Shown: positions 24,331-32,155 of the stretch, piece after piece
Layout of the letters: the number at the start of each line of letters is the position of its first letter
Position numbering within the stretch: the stretch's first letter is position 1
Source: Streptomyces sp. ISL-87
GTDB taxonomy: Bacteria > Actinomycetota > Actinomycetes > Streptomycetales > Streptomycetaceae
Assembly: GCF_018614095.1 (NCBI RefSeq)
Contig: NZ_JAGGOY010000100.1
Location: 1-33,146 of the forward strand
Length of the DNA stretch: 33,146 nucleotides
Direction: 5' to 3'
Program-made: the position numbers and the translations under genes
Notes under the pieces: model-generated
Databases searched by the model: none
The model's input: the letters and a program-made list of their open reading frames with translations, nothing else
What the model was told of the DNA's origin: nothing

Positions 24331-24632
24331 GTGTCCTTTGACGAAGAATGGGCGGAGTTGAAATCTGCCGCGTCCGACCGGCAGACGGCGATGCGCCTCA
24401 ACCAGCTTGAGCCGGGCGGGGGTCCGGGTCCGCAGGGGGACCTGGAGATGGACCACCAAGACCTTGCGGCCGTGGGTGACGCGGCGTTCAAGCTCCGCCA
24501 GCGGCTCGGCACGGACGGCGAGGGAAGGCCAACCCCGGCCACTCCTACTCCCCTCGCACACTGGAGCAGGCGATCAACACGTCCGCGCTGACCGGGAACG
24601 CTCAGGCCAAGGGCCTGGCAGGTGACCAGTGA
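24331..24632 (+). pseudogene. WXG100-like gene, frameshifted and shortened
   Basis: GTG start with GGGGATCC before it. The frame reads SFDEEWAELKSAASDRQTAM, RLNQLEPGGGPGPQGDLEMD and DLAAVGDAAFKLRQRLGTDG, the N-terminal half of a Streptomyces WXG-like protein. Near 24515 the coding sense moves to another frame, KANPGHSYSPRTLEQA and TSALTGNAQAKGLAGDQ, whose TGA at 24630-24632 overlaps the GTG of the following lipoprotein. The middle expected for the family (helix with WDSQL-like motif) is absent. It may be a fusion of this gene with the tail of a deleted downstream DUF1023 gene; that is inference from the intact operon at 12675-15504. Confidence 0.65.
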
Positions 24633-25141
24633 AGCGCCGGACCGCCACCGTCGCGGCAGCGCTGCTGCCGGCCGTGGCGGGCTGCTCCAAGGCCCCGGAG
24701 TACGCGTTGCCGAGCAGCCTCTGCAATGTTCCGGTGGAACCCTCCGTCCTCGGGGCTGTGCTGCTCCCGGGCGAGAAGCTGGAACAGTCGACGGCCCTCT
24801 CCAGGCCGGACGCTCCCCACTGTCTCGTGCAGGTGGACAAGGAGAGCATCCTCAGTGTCCAGGGGGAGGTCCTCCCGGCGGATCAGGACCCAACCGTCCG
24901 GCGAGAGTGGCAGATTCCCGGTGCGACGAAGATCGAAGCCGGTGATGACGCCCGCGTGAGCGACATCAACGTGGTCGCGGTGGCCGCGTGCACGTACCAG
25001 GGCGGGGCCCGCAAGTTCGTCGTCCAGGCGGAACGCTTCTACCCCAAGCGCGACGACACCGCGAAACGCCGGGAGGCATTGACCAACTTCATGAAGGCCT
25101 ACTTCCCCGCCGCCCAGAAAGCAGCCGGCTGCACAGCCTGA
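24629..25141 (+). CDS. Secreted lipoprotein, function unknown
   Basis: 170 aa, GTG start overlapping the previous stop (GTGA), implying translational coupling. Signal: MKRRTATVAAALLPAVAGC with lipobox VAGC near residue 19. Mature part: SKAPEYALPSSLCNVPVEPS, CLVQVDKESILSVQGEV, VAVAACTYQGGARKFVVQAE, YFPAAQKAAGCTA, with conserved-looking cysteines for disulfides. The order WXG-like then lipoprotein mirrors the ends of the island operon at 12675-15504, minus the hydrolase between them. A strong hairpin follows 7 bases after the stop. Confidence 0.85.
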   Translation: MKRRTATVAAALLPAVAGCSKAPEYALPSSLCNVPVEPSVLGAVLLPGEKLEQSTALSRPDAPHCLVQVDKESILSVQGEVLPADQDPTVRREWQIPGATKIEAGDDARVSDINVVAVAACTYQGGARKFVVQAERFYPKRDDTAKRREALTNFMKAYFPAAQKAAGCTA

Positions 25142-25147
25142 CCCGGC

Positions 25148-25180
25148 AGCGGCACCGGCCTCGCCTGGGCTGGTGCCGCT
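25148..25180 (+). terminator. Terminator hairpin after lipoprotein gene
   Basis: Perfect 9-bp stem AGCGGCACC (25148-25156) / GGTGCCGCT (25172-25180), extendable with flanking CCGG, loop of 15 bases, no T-run. It lies 7 bases after the TGA. Confidence 0.75.
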
Positions 25181-25629
25181 CCGGCGTGAGCGGCCGAGCA
25201 GCTCTCGCGTGACCAGAACGGTACAAGGCTCGGCCTGGGCGTCGGCATAGGCGTCGGCATAGGGGTCGGCATAGGGGTCGGCAGCGCCATCGGCGTCACC
25301 CTGCCCCCATCGGCCACACCGGCCACGGCCGACCGGGGCGATGCGACAAGGTTTTGGGGCGAGTTCTAGTGGATAAAACCCTTCCCCTTGGCAACAACCT
25401 CATTGAGGATCACCTGATGTCCGGAAGCGCCTCGTCCGCTTCGTCGACTTTGGACCCAATGAGGACAGATGCCCTCCCTGTTCGACTCCCATACCGCTTC
25501 TCCGGGATGGCGATCCAGTGAAGATCCCACCCTCAGCACGCCCCAAGGGCGAGGACCCTTGAAAGACGCCACCCCCCGCCACGCCCGGCCGGAGCCATCT
25601 CCAACGGCGGACGGGGGAGCCGTGGCCCG
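25181..25629. other. Intergenic region upstream of the flavohemoprotein
   Basis: Holds the 12-base repeat and then AT-richer sequence at 25345-25410 (GGTTTTGGGG, GGATAAAACCC) that could carry the promoter of the rightward gene. A 49-codon frame from GTG 25368 to TGA about 25519 has no ribosome site and no recognisable features. The long minus-strand frame crossing here is antisense noise. Confidence 0.45.
25238..25283. repeat. 12-base tandem repeat, 3.8 copies
   Basis: Unit GGCGTCGGCATA, twice as written and then with GGGG at the start; perfect period of 12. Both strands stay open through it (GVGI on plus, MPTP on minus) but no gene surrounds it. It lies in non-coding DNA between the lipoprotein terminator and the flavohemoprotein. 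Confidence 0.85.
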
Positions 25630-26877
25630 TTGAAATTTCGAATAAGTCGCCCAAGCAGCCCGTCCCCATCCGAGCGTCCCTACCCAGAGGAGCCGGCACC
25701 GCTCCCGGTCGTACACGCCGCGGAGCCGGTGACCGTCGAAGCACCCTTGACGGACCACGAGATACACCTCATCAGGGCTTCCGTGTCGGTGGTCAAGCCG
25801 CTCGCGCAAGACATGACGGTCTACTTCTACGCCATCCTGTTCGCCCGCTACCCCGAGGTCCGTCCGATGTTCCCGCCGGGGATGGACGCCCAGCGCGGTC
25901 GCCTCCTGCGCGCGCTGTTGCGCATCGTGGACCTGGTGGACGACCCCGAAAGCCTGGTCCGCTTCTGCGGACACCTCGGCCGCGATCACCGCAAATTCGG
26001 CACCCTCGCCGCGCACTTCCCAGCCGTGGGCGAGTGCCTCCTCGCCTCTCTGGCCCGCTACGCCGGCCCCGCATGGACCGCGGACATCGCCGCCGCCTGG
26101 ACGAAGGCGTACGGCGCGGTGGCCCAAGTCATGATCAGTGCCGCCGAGCAGGACGAGGCGCTGCGGCCCGCCGCGTGGCCCGCCACGGTGGTGCACCGGG
26201 TCTCGCGCGGACACGGCATCGCCGAAATCACCGTACATCCCCACATACCGTACGAGTACTCCGCCGGGCAGTACGTAAGCGTCGAAACCCCGTGGTGGCC
26301 GAAGCTGTGGCGCTACTACTCCCCCTCCAATGCTCCTCGTGAGGACGGCACCCTCACCTTCCACGTGCGCGCAGTGCCCGGCGGCTCGGTCAGCGAAGCG
26401 CTGGTGCACCGGGCCGCGGTGGGCGACGTGCTCCAGCTGGGACCCCCGATGGGCGACATGGTCCTGGACGCGGCCGTCCACAGCGAGCTGCTCTGTGTGG
26501 CCGGCGGCACCGGTCTCGCCCCGATCCGCGCGCTCATCGAAGAGGTTGCCCGTCGCGGGGGACGCCATCAGGTGGATCTGTTCCTCGGCGCACGCACCGG
26601 CGCCGAGCTGTACGGGGTCGACGACATGCTCCGGATGGCCCAACGGCACCACTGGCTGACCCTCAGGGGCGCGGTCTCCCACGAGTACATCCCCGGAATC
26701 CGGGGGTCGCTGCCGGAAGTACTGGCCGAGTACGGGCCGTGGTACCAGCACGACGTCTTTCTCAGCGGCCCGGCTTCGATGGTCGTCTCCGCCAGCGAGA
26801 TGCTGACCCTCAACGGCACCTTGCCCGACCACATCCATCACGACCCGTTCGAGACTCCCGTCCTGTCCGCCCGCTGA
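25630..26877 (+). CDS. Flavohemoprotein (globin + FAD/NAD reductase), nitric oxide dioxygenase-like
   Basis: 415 aa, read from the TTG at 25630 with GGGGGAG 12-18 bases before it; the first 38 residues are Pro/Ser-rich, so a later start is possible. Globin domain about 40-180: TVYFYAILFARYPEVRPMF with Tyr67 at the B10 position, Gln88 in MDAQRGRL at E7, and GRDHRKFG with His120 as probable proximal haem ligand. FAD domain: YSAGQYVSVETP and LWRYYSPSNAP (RxYS motif). NAD domain: CVAGGTGLAPIRALIEE and VFLSGPASMV. These parts fit a single-chain NO dioxygenase using NAD(P)H to oxidise NO to nitrate. It precedes a PNPOx-fold gene by 36 bases. No NsrR or NorR site was identified. Confidence 0.9.
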   Translation: MKFRISRPSSPSPSERPYPEEPAPLPVVHAAEPVTVEAPLTDHEIHLIRASVSVVKPLAQDMTVYFYAILFARYPEVRPMFPPGMDAQRGRLLRALLRIVDLVDDPESLVRFCGHLGRDHRKFGTLAAHFPAVGECLLASLARYAGPAWTADIAAAWTKAYGAVAQVMISAAEQDEALRPAAWPATVVHRVSRGHGIAEITVHPHIPYEYSAGQYVSVETPWWPKLWRYYSPSNAPREDGTLTFHVRAVPGGSVSEALVHRAAVGDVLQLGPPMGDMVLDAAVHSELLCVAGGTGLAPIRALIEEVARRGGRHQVDLFLGARTGAELYGVDDMLRMAQRHHWLTLRGAVSHEYIPGIRGSLPEVLAEYGPWYQHDVFLSGPASMVVSASEMLTLNGTLPDHIHHDPFETPVLSAR

Positions 26878-26913
26878 GCCGCTCCCCCTTGCCAGCCCTG
26901 CCAGGAGAACCCC

Positions 26914-27531
26914 GTGACCTCGCCTCCGCCGCCTTTCGGATCAGCAGGTGAACACCAGCTGCAGCAGCACCTGGGCACCGCCGACCGCGCCGCCCGCTTC
27001 TACGATCAACAGGTGCGCCCCCACCTCACAGCAGAGATGCGGGAGTTCATCGGCCGCCAGTCCATGGTCTTCCTGGCCACCTCCGACTCCCACGGGGAGT
27101 GCGATGCCAGCTTCCGGGCCGGGCCACCGGGATTTGTCCACGTGATCGACGACAACACGCTCGCCTACCCCGAATTCCGCGGGAACGGCGTGCTCGCCAG
27201 CGCCGGCAACATGCTCGAAAATCCGCACCTCGGCATGCTCTTCGTCGACTTCACCCACCATCACGTGGGACTTCACGTCAACGGCACGGCCCGCCTCTAC
27301 CACGACGTGGACCTGCGCCAGCTCCACCCCGGCCTACCCACCGACGTCGCACCCGGGCGCAGTCCGCACATGTGGGTGCACCTCACCGTCGAGGAGGCCT
27401 ACATCCACTGCTCCAAGTTCATACCCCATCTGGAGCCGGCTCCCCGCCCCACCAGCCACGGCACGGCCCGCCCCAAGGACTCGGACTACTTCACCAAGCC
27501 CCGTACGGCCCCCTGTCCAAGTCTTCCGTGA
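26914..27531 (+). CDS. Pyridoxamine 5'-phosphate oxidase-fold flavoprotein
   Basis: 205 aa, GTG start with AGGAG 6 bases upstream. The split-barrel flavin-binding core is visible: MREFIGRQSMVFLATSDSHG, CDASFRAGPPGFVHVIDD, LAYPEFRGNGVLASAGNMLE, HLGMLFVDF and VHLTVEEAYIHCSKFIPHLE. This is the general-stress PNPOx subgroup, not the vitamin B6 enzyme; members bind FMN or F420 and reduce or bind small substrates. Cotranscription with the flavohemoprotein suggests a joint role in NO or redox stress, by inference. Ends 55 bases from the converging exporter gene. Confidence 0.88.
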   Translation: MTSPPPPFGSAGEHQLQQHLGTADRAARFYDQQVRPHLTAEMREFIGRQSMVFLATSDSHGECDASFRAGPPGFVHVIDDNTLAYPEFRGNGVLASAGNMLENPHLGMLFVDFTHHHVGLHVNGTARLYHDVDLRQLHPGLPTDVAPGRSPHMWVHLTVEEAYIHCSKFIPHLEPAPRPTSHGTARPKDSDYFTKPRTAPCPSLP

Positions 27532-27585
27532 GCGCGGGTCCCGATCGCTCGACGCGCGCCGATGGCGCCGCCCGCCTCGCCCGCT

Positions 27586-28848
27586 TCAGCGGGAGCGCAG
27601 GCGGGTCGGCCGGTCTTCCTGGTTCGGCTCGGGCCGGGGGTCGGCGCTCGGGCGCCGGCGGGTGGATACGAGGATCAGTACGAGGGTCACGGCCAGGGAG
27701 GCCAGGCCACCGCCCCACAGCACGACGCGCACGCCCCAGCGTTCCGCCATCCAGCCGGAGAGCAGCGCTCCGATCGGGGTGGAGCCCTGGAAGATGAGGG
27801 AGTAGAGCGCCATCACCCGTCCGCGGTATTGCGGATCGGTGCCCAGCTGGATGCGGTGGTTGGCGGCCTGCGCGAAATATATGGAGCCGAAGCCGGTGCC
27901 GGCCAGCAGGGCCAGGGCCACGACGTAGCTGGACGCCAGGCCCGCCATCGTCTCCACCACGGCGAATCCGATGGCGGAGCCGAGGAGCAGCCGCTGCGAC
28001 GGCCGCCCGCTGCGCGAGGTGGTCGCGAAGGCCGCGGCCAGGGAGCCGGCCGCCAGGGCGGTGGTGAGCATCCCGAACGAGGCCGAGCCGGTGTGGAACA
28101 CCGTCTTGGCCAGCAGCGGCAGCACCAGCTGGAAGTTGAAGCCCAGCATGCCGATGGACGCGACCAGGGTGAGCGCCAGTACCAGGTCCGGGCGGCGCAG
28201 GAGATAGCGCAGCCCGTCGGCCACCTTGGCGCCGCGCGGCCGGGCCTCGCTGCGCTGGAGTTCGTCCGGGCGCATCAGCAGCAGGCTGGTCACCGTCGCC
28301 AGGTAGCTGACCGCGTTGAGCAGGACCACGGCCACCACCCCGAACCGGCCGATCGCCACACCGGCGATCGCCGGGCCGATGATGCGGGCCACGTTGAAGT
28401 ACGCGGCGCTCATGGCGGAGGCGTTGGGCAGCAGTTCGGCGCCGACCATCTCGCTCACGAACGACATCCGGGTCGGTATCTCGACGGCGTTGACCGTGCC
28501 GAGGGCGAACGCGAAGACGTAGATGTGCCACAGCCTCTCCGCGCCGGAGAGCAGCAGGAGGCCGAGCAGCAGGGCGAGTACGCCCGCCGCGATGTTCGCC
28601 AGGACGAGCAGGTGGCGCTTGTCGTACCGGTCGGCGAGGCGTCCCGCGTAGAGGGTGAGCAGCAGGATCGGCGCGAATTGCAGCGCGGTGACCACGCCGA
28701 GGGTCTGCGCCGAGTCGCCCGACATCGACAGGACCAGCCAGTCCTGGGCGATGAACATCATCCAGCTACAGGTGACGGACAGCACCTGGCCGATGGTGAA
28801 GTAGCGGAAATTTCGGACGGACAGGGACCGGAAGGAATGTCTCAGCAT
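27586..28848 (-). CDS. MFS transporter (EntS-like MFS_3 exporter)
   Basis: 420 aa, ATG at 28848 with GAAGGG upstream. Twelve hydrophobic segments. The loop 2-3 motif GRLADRYDKRHLLVL matches the MFS signature, with VNAVEIPTRMSFVSEMV and NASAMSAAYFNVARIIGPAI typical of the MFS_3/EntS family that exports siderophores and drugs. The C-terminal half repeats the pattern (YRGRVMALYSLIFQGSTPIG). The C-terminal tail is short, basic and cytoplasmic. No siderophore genes are adjacent, so the substrate is unknown. A 10-base palindrome lies upstream. Confidence 0.9.
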   Translation of the reverse strand: MLRHSFRSLSVRNFRYFTIGQVLSVTCSWMMFIAQDWLVLSMSGDSAQTLGVVTALQFAPILLLTLYAGRLADRYDKRHLLVLANIAAGVLALLLGLLLLSGAERLWHIYVFAFALGTVNAVEIPTRMSFVSEMVGAELLPNASAMSAAYFNVARIIGPAIAGVAIGRFGVVAVVLLNAVSYLATVTSLLLMRPDELQRSEARPRGAKVADGLRYLLRRPDLVLALTLVASIGMLGFNFQLVLPLLAKTVFHTGSASFGMLTTALAAGSLAAAFATTSRSGRPSQRLLLGSAIGFAVVETMAGLASSYVVALALLAGTGFGSIYFAQAANHRIQLGTDPQYRGRVMALYSLIFQGSTPIGALLSGWMAERWGVRVVLWGGGLASLAVTLVLILVSTRRRPSADPRPEPNQEDRPTRLRSR

Positions 28849-29108
28849 GCGCCCTTCCCGGTTCCGGCTGCTCGACCTCCGTGAGCCACAGCGTGAATGG
28901 CGGTTCGGTGATCGATTCTAGGGCTGAACGCCGATCACGTACGTGTCCACGCGCCGCAGTTGAACAGGCGGCGGGCGGACCGAGGGCGGCCGGGGAGGCG
29001 ACCCGGGGGCACGCGCGGCCGGACGGCGCGCCCAAGGGGGTGGGCGGCCGTCCGGCGGATTGTGGTGGTGATGTGGGGGGAGGTGGAGGAGGCCCGGTGC
29101 CGGCCGGA
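28849..29108. other. Intergenic region between MFS and phospholipase genes
   Basis: Contains the MFS promoter region (AT-richer TGATCGATTCTAGGG near 28908-28922) and the 3' flank of the phospholipase gene. No coding sequence recognised; long frames here are antisense or GC noise. Confidence 0.5.
28936..28945. promoter_or_regulatory. Palindrome upstream of MFS gene, candidate operator
   Basis: CACGTACGTG is a perfect 10-base palindrome 87 bases before the MFS start. Such sites can bind TetR-type repressors, often encoded near exporters, but no regulator gene is in this window. Short palindromes also occur by chance in GC-rich DNA. Confidence 0.3.
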
Positions 29109-29582
29109 TCAGGCGGCCGGGGCGTCCTGCGGGGAGACCCCGAAGGCCTTCACTGCCTGGTAGTACGTCCAGGCGGTGCCGTCACAGGAGGTCTTCTTCG
29201 CGCCGGTGTACTGCGCGCAGACGCGCTTGAGGTCCGCGTAGAAGGCGTCGTCCAGGCGGGACTTGTTGGCGTCGAAGGAGCCGGCCGCCTTGTAGTTGCG
29301 GTAGCCGAAGTCGTGGCGGGCGCAGGACGTCTGGAAGGGGAAGCCGAACGGGTTGTCGGGGGAGCTCGAGCAGTAGTCGGTCGACCAGTCGAGGCCGTAC
29401 GCCGACCAGGTGCCCTGGTTCGCGCGGGCCGAGACCCAGGCGTTGTAGCTCGTGGCGCTGGTCTGCGTCCAGCTGCTAAGCACCTGGGGCTTGTCGGCGG
29501 GGGCGGCGGAAGCGGGGGTGGCGAAGGCGAGGACGCCGGCCGCGGCGGCAGCGGCGAAGGCGGGGACGAGACGACGGCGCAT
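29109..29582 (-). CDS. Secreted phospholipase A2 (Streptomyces type)
   Basis: 157 aa from the ATG at 29582, with GGAGGA 6 bases upstream; a longer frame to 29705 is rejected. Signal peptide MRRRLVPAFAAAAAAGVLAF ending ATPASA, then mature ADKPQVLSSWTQTSATSYN. The sequence closely resembles the known Streptomyces violaceoruber extracellular PLA2: YGLDWSTDYC, PDNPFGFPFQTSCARHDFGY, RNYKAAGSFDANKSRLDDAF and TAWTYYQAVKAFG. The HD pair in CARHDFGY is the active site, with four cysteines for two disulfides and Ca2+ needed in the family. It hydrolyses the sn-2 acyl ester of phospholipids outside the cell. Confidence 0.95.
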   Translation of the reverse strand: MRRRLVPAFAAAAAAGVLAFATPASAAPADKPQVLSSWTQTSATSYNAWVSARANQGTWSAYGLDWSTDYCSSSPDNPFGFPFQTSCARHDFGYRNYKAAGSFDANKSRLDDAFYADLKRVCAQYTGAKKTSCDGTAWTYYQAVKAFGVSPQDAPAA

Positions 29583-29734
29583 GACATTCCTCCGAGAGTT
29601 GACGGACCGTCGCGCGCACTCCCGTGCGACGGCGGGGAGGGCCCCTCGGATCGCCCGCGGATCACCCTCGGAGAAAGAAGTACCGGGCGATCCGCACTGC
29701 CCCACATGTCTTTAATTCGCCGCTGAAACGGAAT

Positions 29735-29762
29735 GCGGCGCCCCTCTCTTGGGGGGCGCCGC
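29735..29762. terminator. GC-rich hairpin in divergent intergenic region
   Basis: 10-bp stem GCGGCGCCCC (29735-29744) / GGGGCGCCGC (29753-29762), loop TCTCTTGG, no T-run. It stands upstream of both flanking genes, so it does not end either. It may insulate transcription or end an unrecognised transcript. Confidence 0.4.
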
Positions 29763-29802
29763 TGGTCAATTCACCCCAGCCGTCCCCGCACGCCGATGGC
29801 GC

Positions 29803-29905
29803 GCACCTGGCCCACCTGGTCCATCTGGCCGCCCGCCTGTCCCACCTGGCCCATCCGGCCGCCCACCTGACCGTCCGCCCGGCCGCCCACCCGTCCGCCC
29901 ACTGG
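29803..29905. repeat. Degenerate GGCCCACCTG / GGCCGCCC repeat
   Basis: About ten irregular copies of a 9-12 base element, variants of GGCCCACCTGG and GGCCGCCCAC, in non-coding DNA before the small secreted protein. Similar local expansions occur at 1150-1552 and 2685-3190. Confidence 0.6.
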
Positions 29906-29971
29906 GACTCAGGTATGAGTCCGTGTGAGACCTCCGGCAGAGGTCCGGTTCGTCCTGAGGAGGGACGCGCG

Positions 29972-30523
29972 ATGCGGGTCGCGTCGCGAAGACTTGTTGC
30001 CATGAACCGCCGCCGCCCGCTCGTCATCGCCGCCGCCACTGTGGGGGCGCTCGCCACCGCTGCCTTCGCGCTGCCCAACCTCCCGCCCAACCCGTTCACC
30101 GACGCCGTCAACGACCATGTGTTCAAGGAGAAGCAGAAGCGGTTCGAGACCGCCGCCGACGTACCCGCGCGCGAAGAGCCGTCGTTCGCGCTGCCGTCCT
30201 GGATACCCAAGGACGCCACCGATGTCCGCATACAGGTCCGCACCACCGGCGAGGCCCGGCTGATCCGGTTCACGCTCGGCACGACCCCGCTGGACGGCCC
30301 GCAGTGCACGGCTGGGATACCGAAGCACCAGGGCAGGCCGAATCTGGGCGCCAAATGGTGGCCGCGCGGCACCAAGGCCGAAGCACGGCCCGAGTGCCGG
30401 GACTTCTACCAGTACCAGGTCGCGGTGCGCGGCAAGCGCGTCTACGCCTGGACCGACGGAACCCCCTCCCCCGGGGCCCGTACGCAGGACGGCGCCCCGG
30501 CCGTGTCCGCCTCGCGCCGCTAG
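29972..30523 (+). CDS. Small secreted or membrane-anchored protein, function unknown
   Basis: 183 aa from the ATG at 29972, preceded by GAGGAGGGA at good spacing; a later ATG at 30002 (MNRRRPLVI) is possible. The hydrophobic segment LVIAAATVGALATAAFAL is a signal or anchor. The outer part has VPAREEPSFALPSWIPKDAT, VRIQVRTTGEARLIRFTLG, two or three cysteines (PQCTAG, PECRDFYQYQVAV) and a YAWTDG ending followed by a Ser/Ala tail. Similar small proteins are common in Streptomyces without assigned function. It converges with the alpha/beta hydrolase gene. Confidence 0.75.
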   Translation: MRVASRRLVAMNRRRPLVIAAATVGALATAAFALPNLPPNPFTDAVNDHVFKEKQKRFETAADVPAREEPSFALPSWIPKDATDVRIQVRTTGEARLIRFTLGTTPLDGPQCTAGIPKHQGRPNLGAKWWPRGTKAEARPECRDFYQYQVAVRGKRVYAWTDGTPSPGARTQDGAPAVSASRR

Positions 30524-30580
30524 GCCCTCAGCGGTGGCCCGACGGCAGCGGCATGCAGGTACCGGGCCCTGCGCCACGCC

Positions 30581-31387
30581 CTAGTCGCGGGCGAGGGCGG
30601 CGGCGGTGGCGCGGGCGAAGCCGTCCGGGTTGTCCAGCATGATGTTGTGGGCGCAGTCCGGGATGGGGACGACGGCCACACCGGCCGCCTCCAGCGCCTC
30701 GGCCCCGGGGAGCGGCCCGTCCGCCTCCGGAAGCAGGTAGCTGCGGGGGATCCGCAGTTCCAGCAGCAGCTCCCGCATGGTGGGCGTGGTGCCCGCGGCG
30801 AGGTGGACGGCACTGCGGTGCAGGGCGGTGCGGCCGGCCAGCCGCATGGTGGACCACCAGTGCGCGCCGACCCGGTCGCGGACCTCGGCCCAGCCCCCGG
30901 CGAGGAACTCCTCCTCGGTGTAGGAGGCGATACCGCTGCTGCCCGCCGTGCCGGGGGTCCTCGGTATCGGGTCCAGATTGGCGTCGACCAGCACCAGCCG
31001 GGAGACCAGCCGGGGATGCCGGGCGGCCAGCACGATGGCCACCGCGCCGCCCATGCTGTGCGCGATCAGCTCGGCCCCGCCGCCCGCGCCTGCCGCGTCG
31101 AGCGCGTTCGCCAGCGCGTCGGCGTGCGCCTCCAGGGTGTACGGGAACTGCTCGGGCCGGTCGCTGTGACCGTGGCCCAGCAGGTCGACCAGCAGCGAAC
31201 GCCGCCCGGTCAGCAGCGGATGCACGGCGCTCGCGGCGAAGTAGGCGGGCGAGGTCGAGCCCAGCCCGTGCAGATATACGCGGGCCGGCTCCTCCCCCGG
31301 TAGTTCGACCCAGCGGATCCGGTCGCCTTCCGGTGTCACGACGGCACTGTGCAAGGTGAGTTCCCCCTGAAGCTGTAGCACTTCCAC
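30581..31387 (-). CDS. Alpha/beta hydrolase
   Basis: 268 aa. Oxyanion region ARVYLHGLGSTSPAYF, then LLVDLLGHGHSDRPEQFPY, nucleophile elbow ELIAHSMGGAVAIVLAARHP, acid-loop region SYLLPEADGPLPG, and the catalytic His in IPDCAHNIMLDNPDGFA. This is a soluble single-domain hydrolase of the kind that acts on esters or lactones; the substrate cannot be told. It is divergent from the phosphopantetheinyl transferase gene with a 57-base gap, so their promoters overlap. No signal peptide. Confidence 0.88.
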   Translation of the reverse strand: MEVLQLQGELTLHSAVVTPEGDRIRWVELPGEEPARVYLHGLGSTSPAYFAASAVHPLLTGRRSLLVDLLGHGHSDRPEQFPYTLEAHADALANALDAAGAGGGAELIAHSMGGAVAIVLAARHPRLVSRLVLVDANLDPIPRTPGTAGSSGIASYTEEEFLAGGWAEVRDRVGAHWWSTMRLAGRTALHRSAVHLAAGTTPTMRELLLELRIPRSYLLPEADGPLPGAEALEAAGVAVVPIPDCAHNIMLDNPDGFARATAAALARD

Positions 31388-31444
31388 GACAAAGCCAGCC
31401 CGAGGGTAACCAGCACGTCAACTGTCTCGTCTACCCTCATACGG

Positions 31445-32155
31445 GTGAGCGAGTACGTGAACCAACTCGACGGCGACGCACCGCGGACCGGCATGTTCCC
31501 GACCGGCGCCGCCGTGGCCGTGTGGTCCCTGGACACCACGCTGGACGCGGTCGGCGGCCACCGGGTCGACCAGGCGCTGCCGCTGCTCGACGCGGCCGAA
31601 CGCGACCGGGCCGGGCGGCTGTTGCGGCCCGGCGACCGGCAGCGCTACCTCGCCTCGCACCTGGGGCTGCGGGTACTGCTCGGCGGCTACCTGGGGCTGT
31701 CCCCGGAGAAGGTCTCCCTCGTCCGGGAGGACTGCCCGTGCTGCGGCGGCCCGCACGGCCGCCCCGCGGTGGCCGGCGGCGCGCTCCACTTCTCGCTGTC
31801 GCACAGCAACGACGTGGCGTACCTGGCCTTCGCCGGGGTGCCGGTGGGCGTCGACGTGGAGGGAATCCCGGGTGCGGCGGTGGTGGACGACGTGCTGACG
31901 ACCCTGCACCCGGCGGAGACGGCCGAACTGACCGCCCTCCCCGAGCCGGAGCGCCGGGCGGCGCTGGCCCGGGTGTGGTCCCGCAAGGAGGCCTACCTCA
32001 AGGCCACCGGCACCGGCCTGGCCCTCGGTGTGGCCGACCCGTACGTGGGGTCCGCCCCCACCCCGGCCCCGGTCCCGGGCTGGACCCTGACCGACCTCCC
32101 GGCCCCACCGTCCTACGCCGCCGCCCTCGCGAAGGCCGACCACACGGGCGCGTAG
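31445..32155 (+). CDS. 4'-phosphopantetheinyl transferase (Sfp type)
   Basis: 236 aa, GTG at 31445; no ribosome site is seen and TACCCT at 31432-31437 could be a -10 box giving a nearly leaderless mRNA. Family motifs: SHLGLRVLLGGYLG near 75, CPCCGGPHGRP near 100, LHFSLSHSND, VGVDVEGI (Mg-binding Asp/Glu) and WSRKEAYLKATGTGL (catalytic Glu and Lys). The enzyme transfers the phosphopantetheine arm of CoA to carrier proteins of fatty acid, polyketide or nonribosomal peptide synthases. No synthase is nearby. Its last 11 codons and stop are the first copy of a repeat that continues downstream. Confidence 0.92.
   Translation: MSEYVNQLDGDAPRTGMFPTGAAVAVWSLDTTLDAVGGHRVDQALPLLDAAERDRAGRLLRPGDRQRYLASHLGLRVLLGGYLGLSPEKVSLVREDCPCCGGPHGRPAVAGGALHFSLSHSNDVAYLAFAGVPVGVDVEGIPGAAVVDDVLTTLHPAETAELTALPEPERRAALARVWSRKEAYLKATGTGLALGVADPYVGSAPTPAPVPGWTLTDLPAPPSYAAALAKADHTGA

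Larger units (their letters stand above)
29583..29971. other. Divergent intergenic region with hairpin and CACCTGGCC-like repeat
   Basis: Between the leftward phospholipase gene and a rightward small secreted protein. It carries a GC-rich hairpin at 29735-29762 and a low-complexity direct repeat at 29803-29905. The frame of the rightward gene stays open through the repeat (AHLAHL, HPAAHL) but lacks protein character, so I start that gene at 29972. Confidence 0.6.

Noticed and set aside
25238..25283. Possible CRISPR array or iterons of an origin
   Set aside because: 12-base units have no spacers, and no Rep gene or DnaA boxes are nearby.
25368..25519. 49-codon plus-strand frame
   Set aside because: No ribosome site, no motif, and the stop-free length is expected by chance.
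25366..26841. 491-codon minus-strand frame
   Set aside because: Antisense to the flavohemoprotein, whose catalytic residues are recognisable on the plus strand.
27562..28884. 440-codon plus-strand frame
   Set aside because: Antisense to the MFS transporter.
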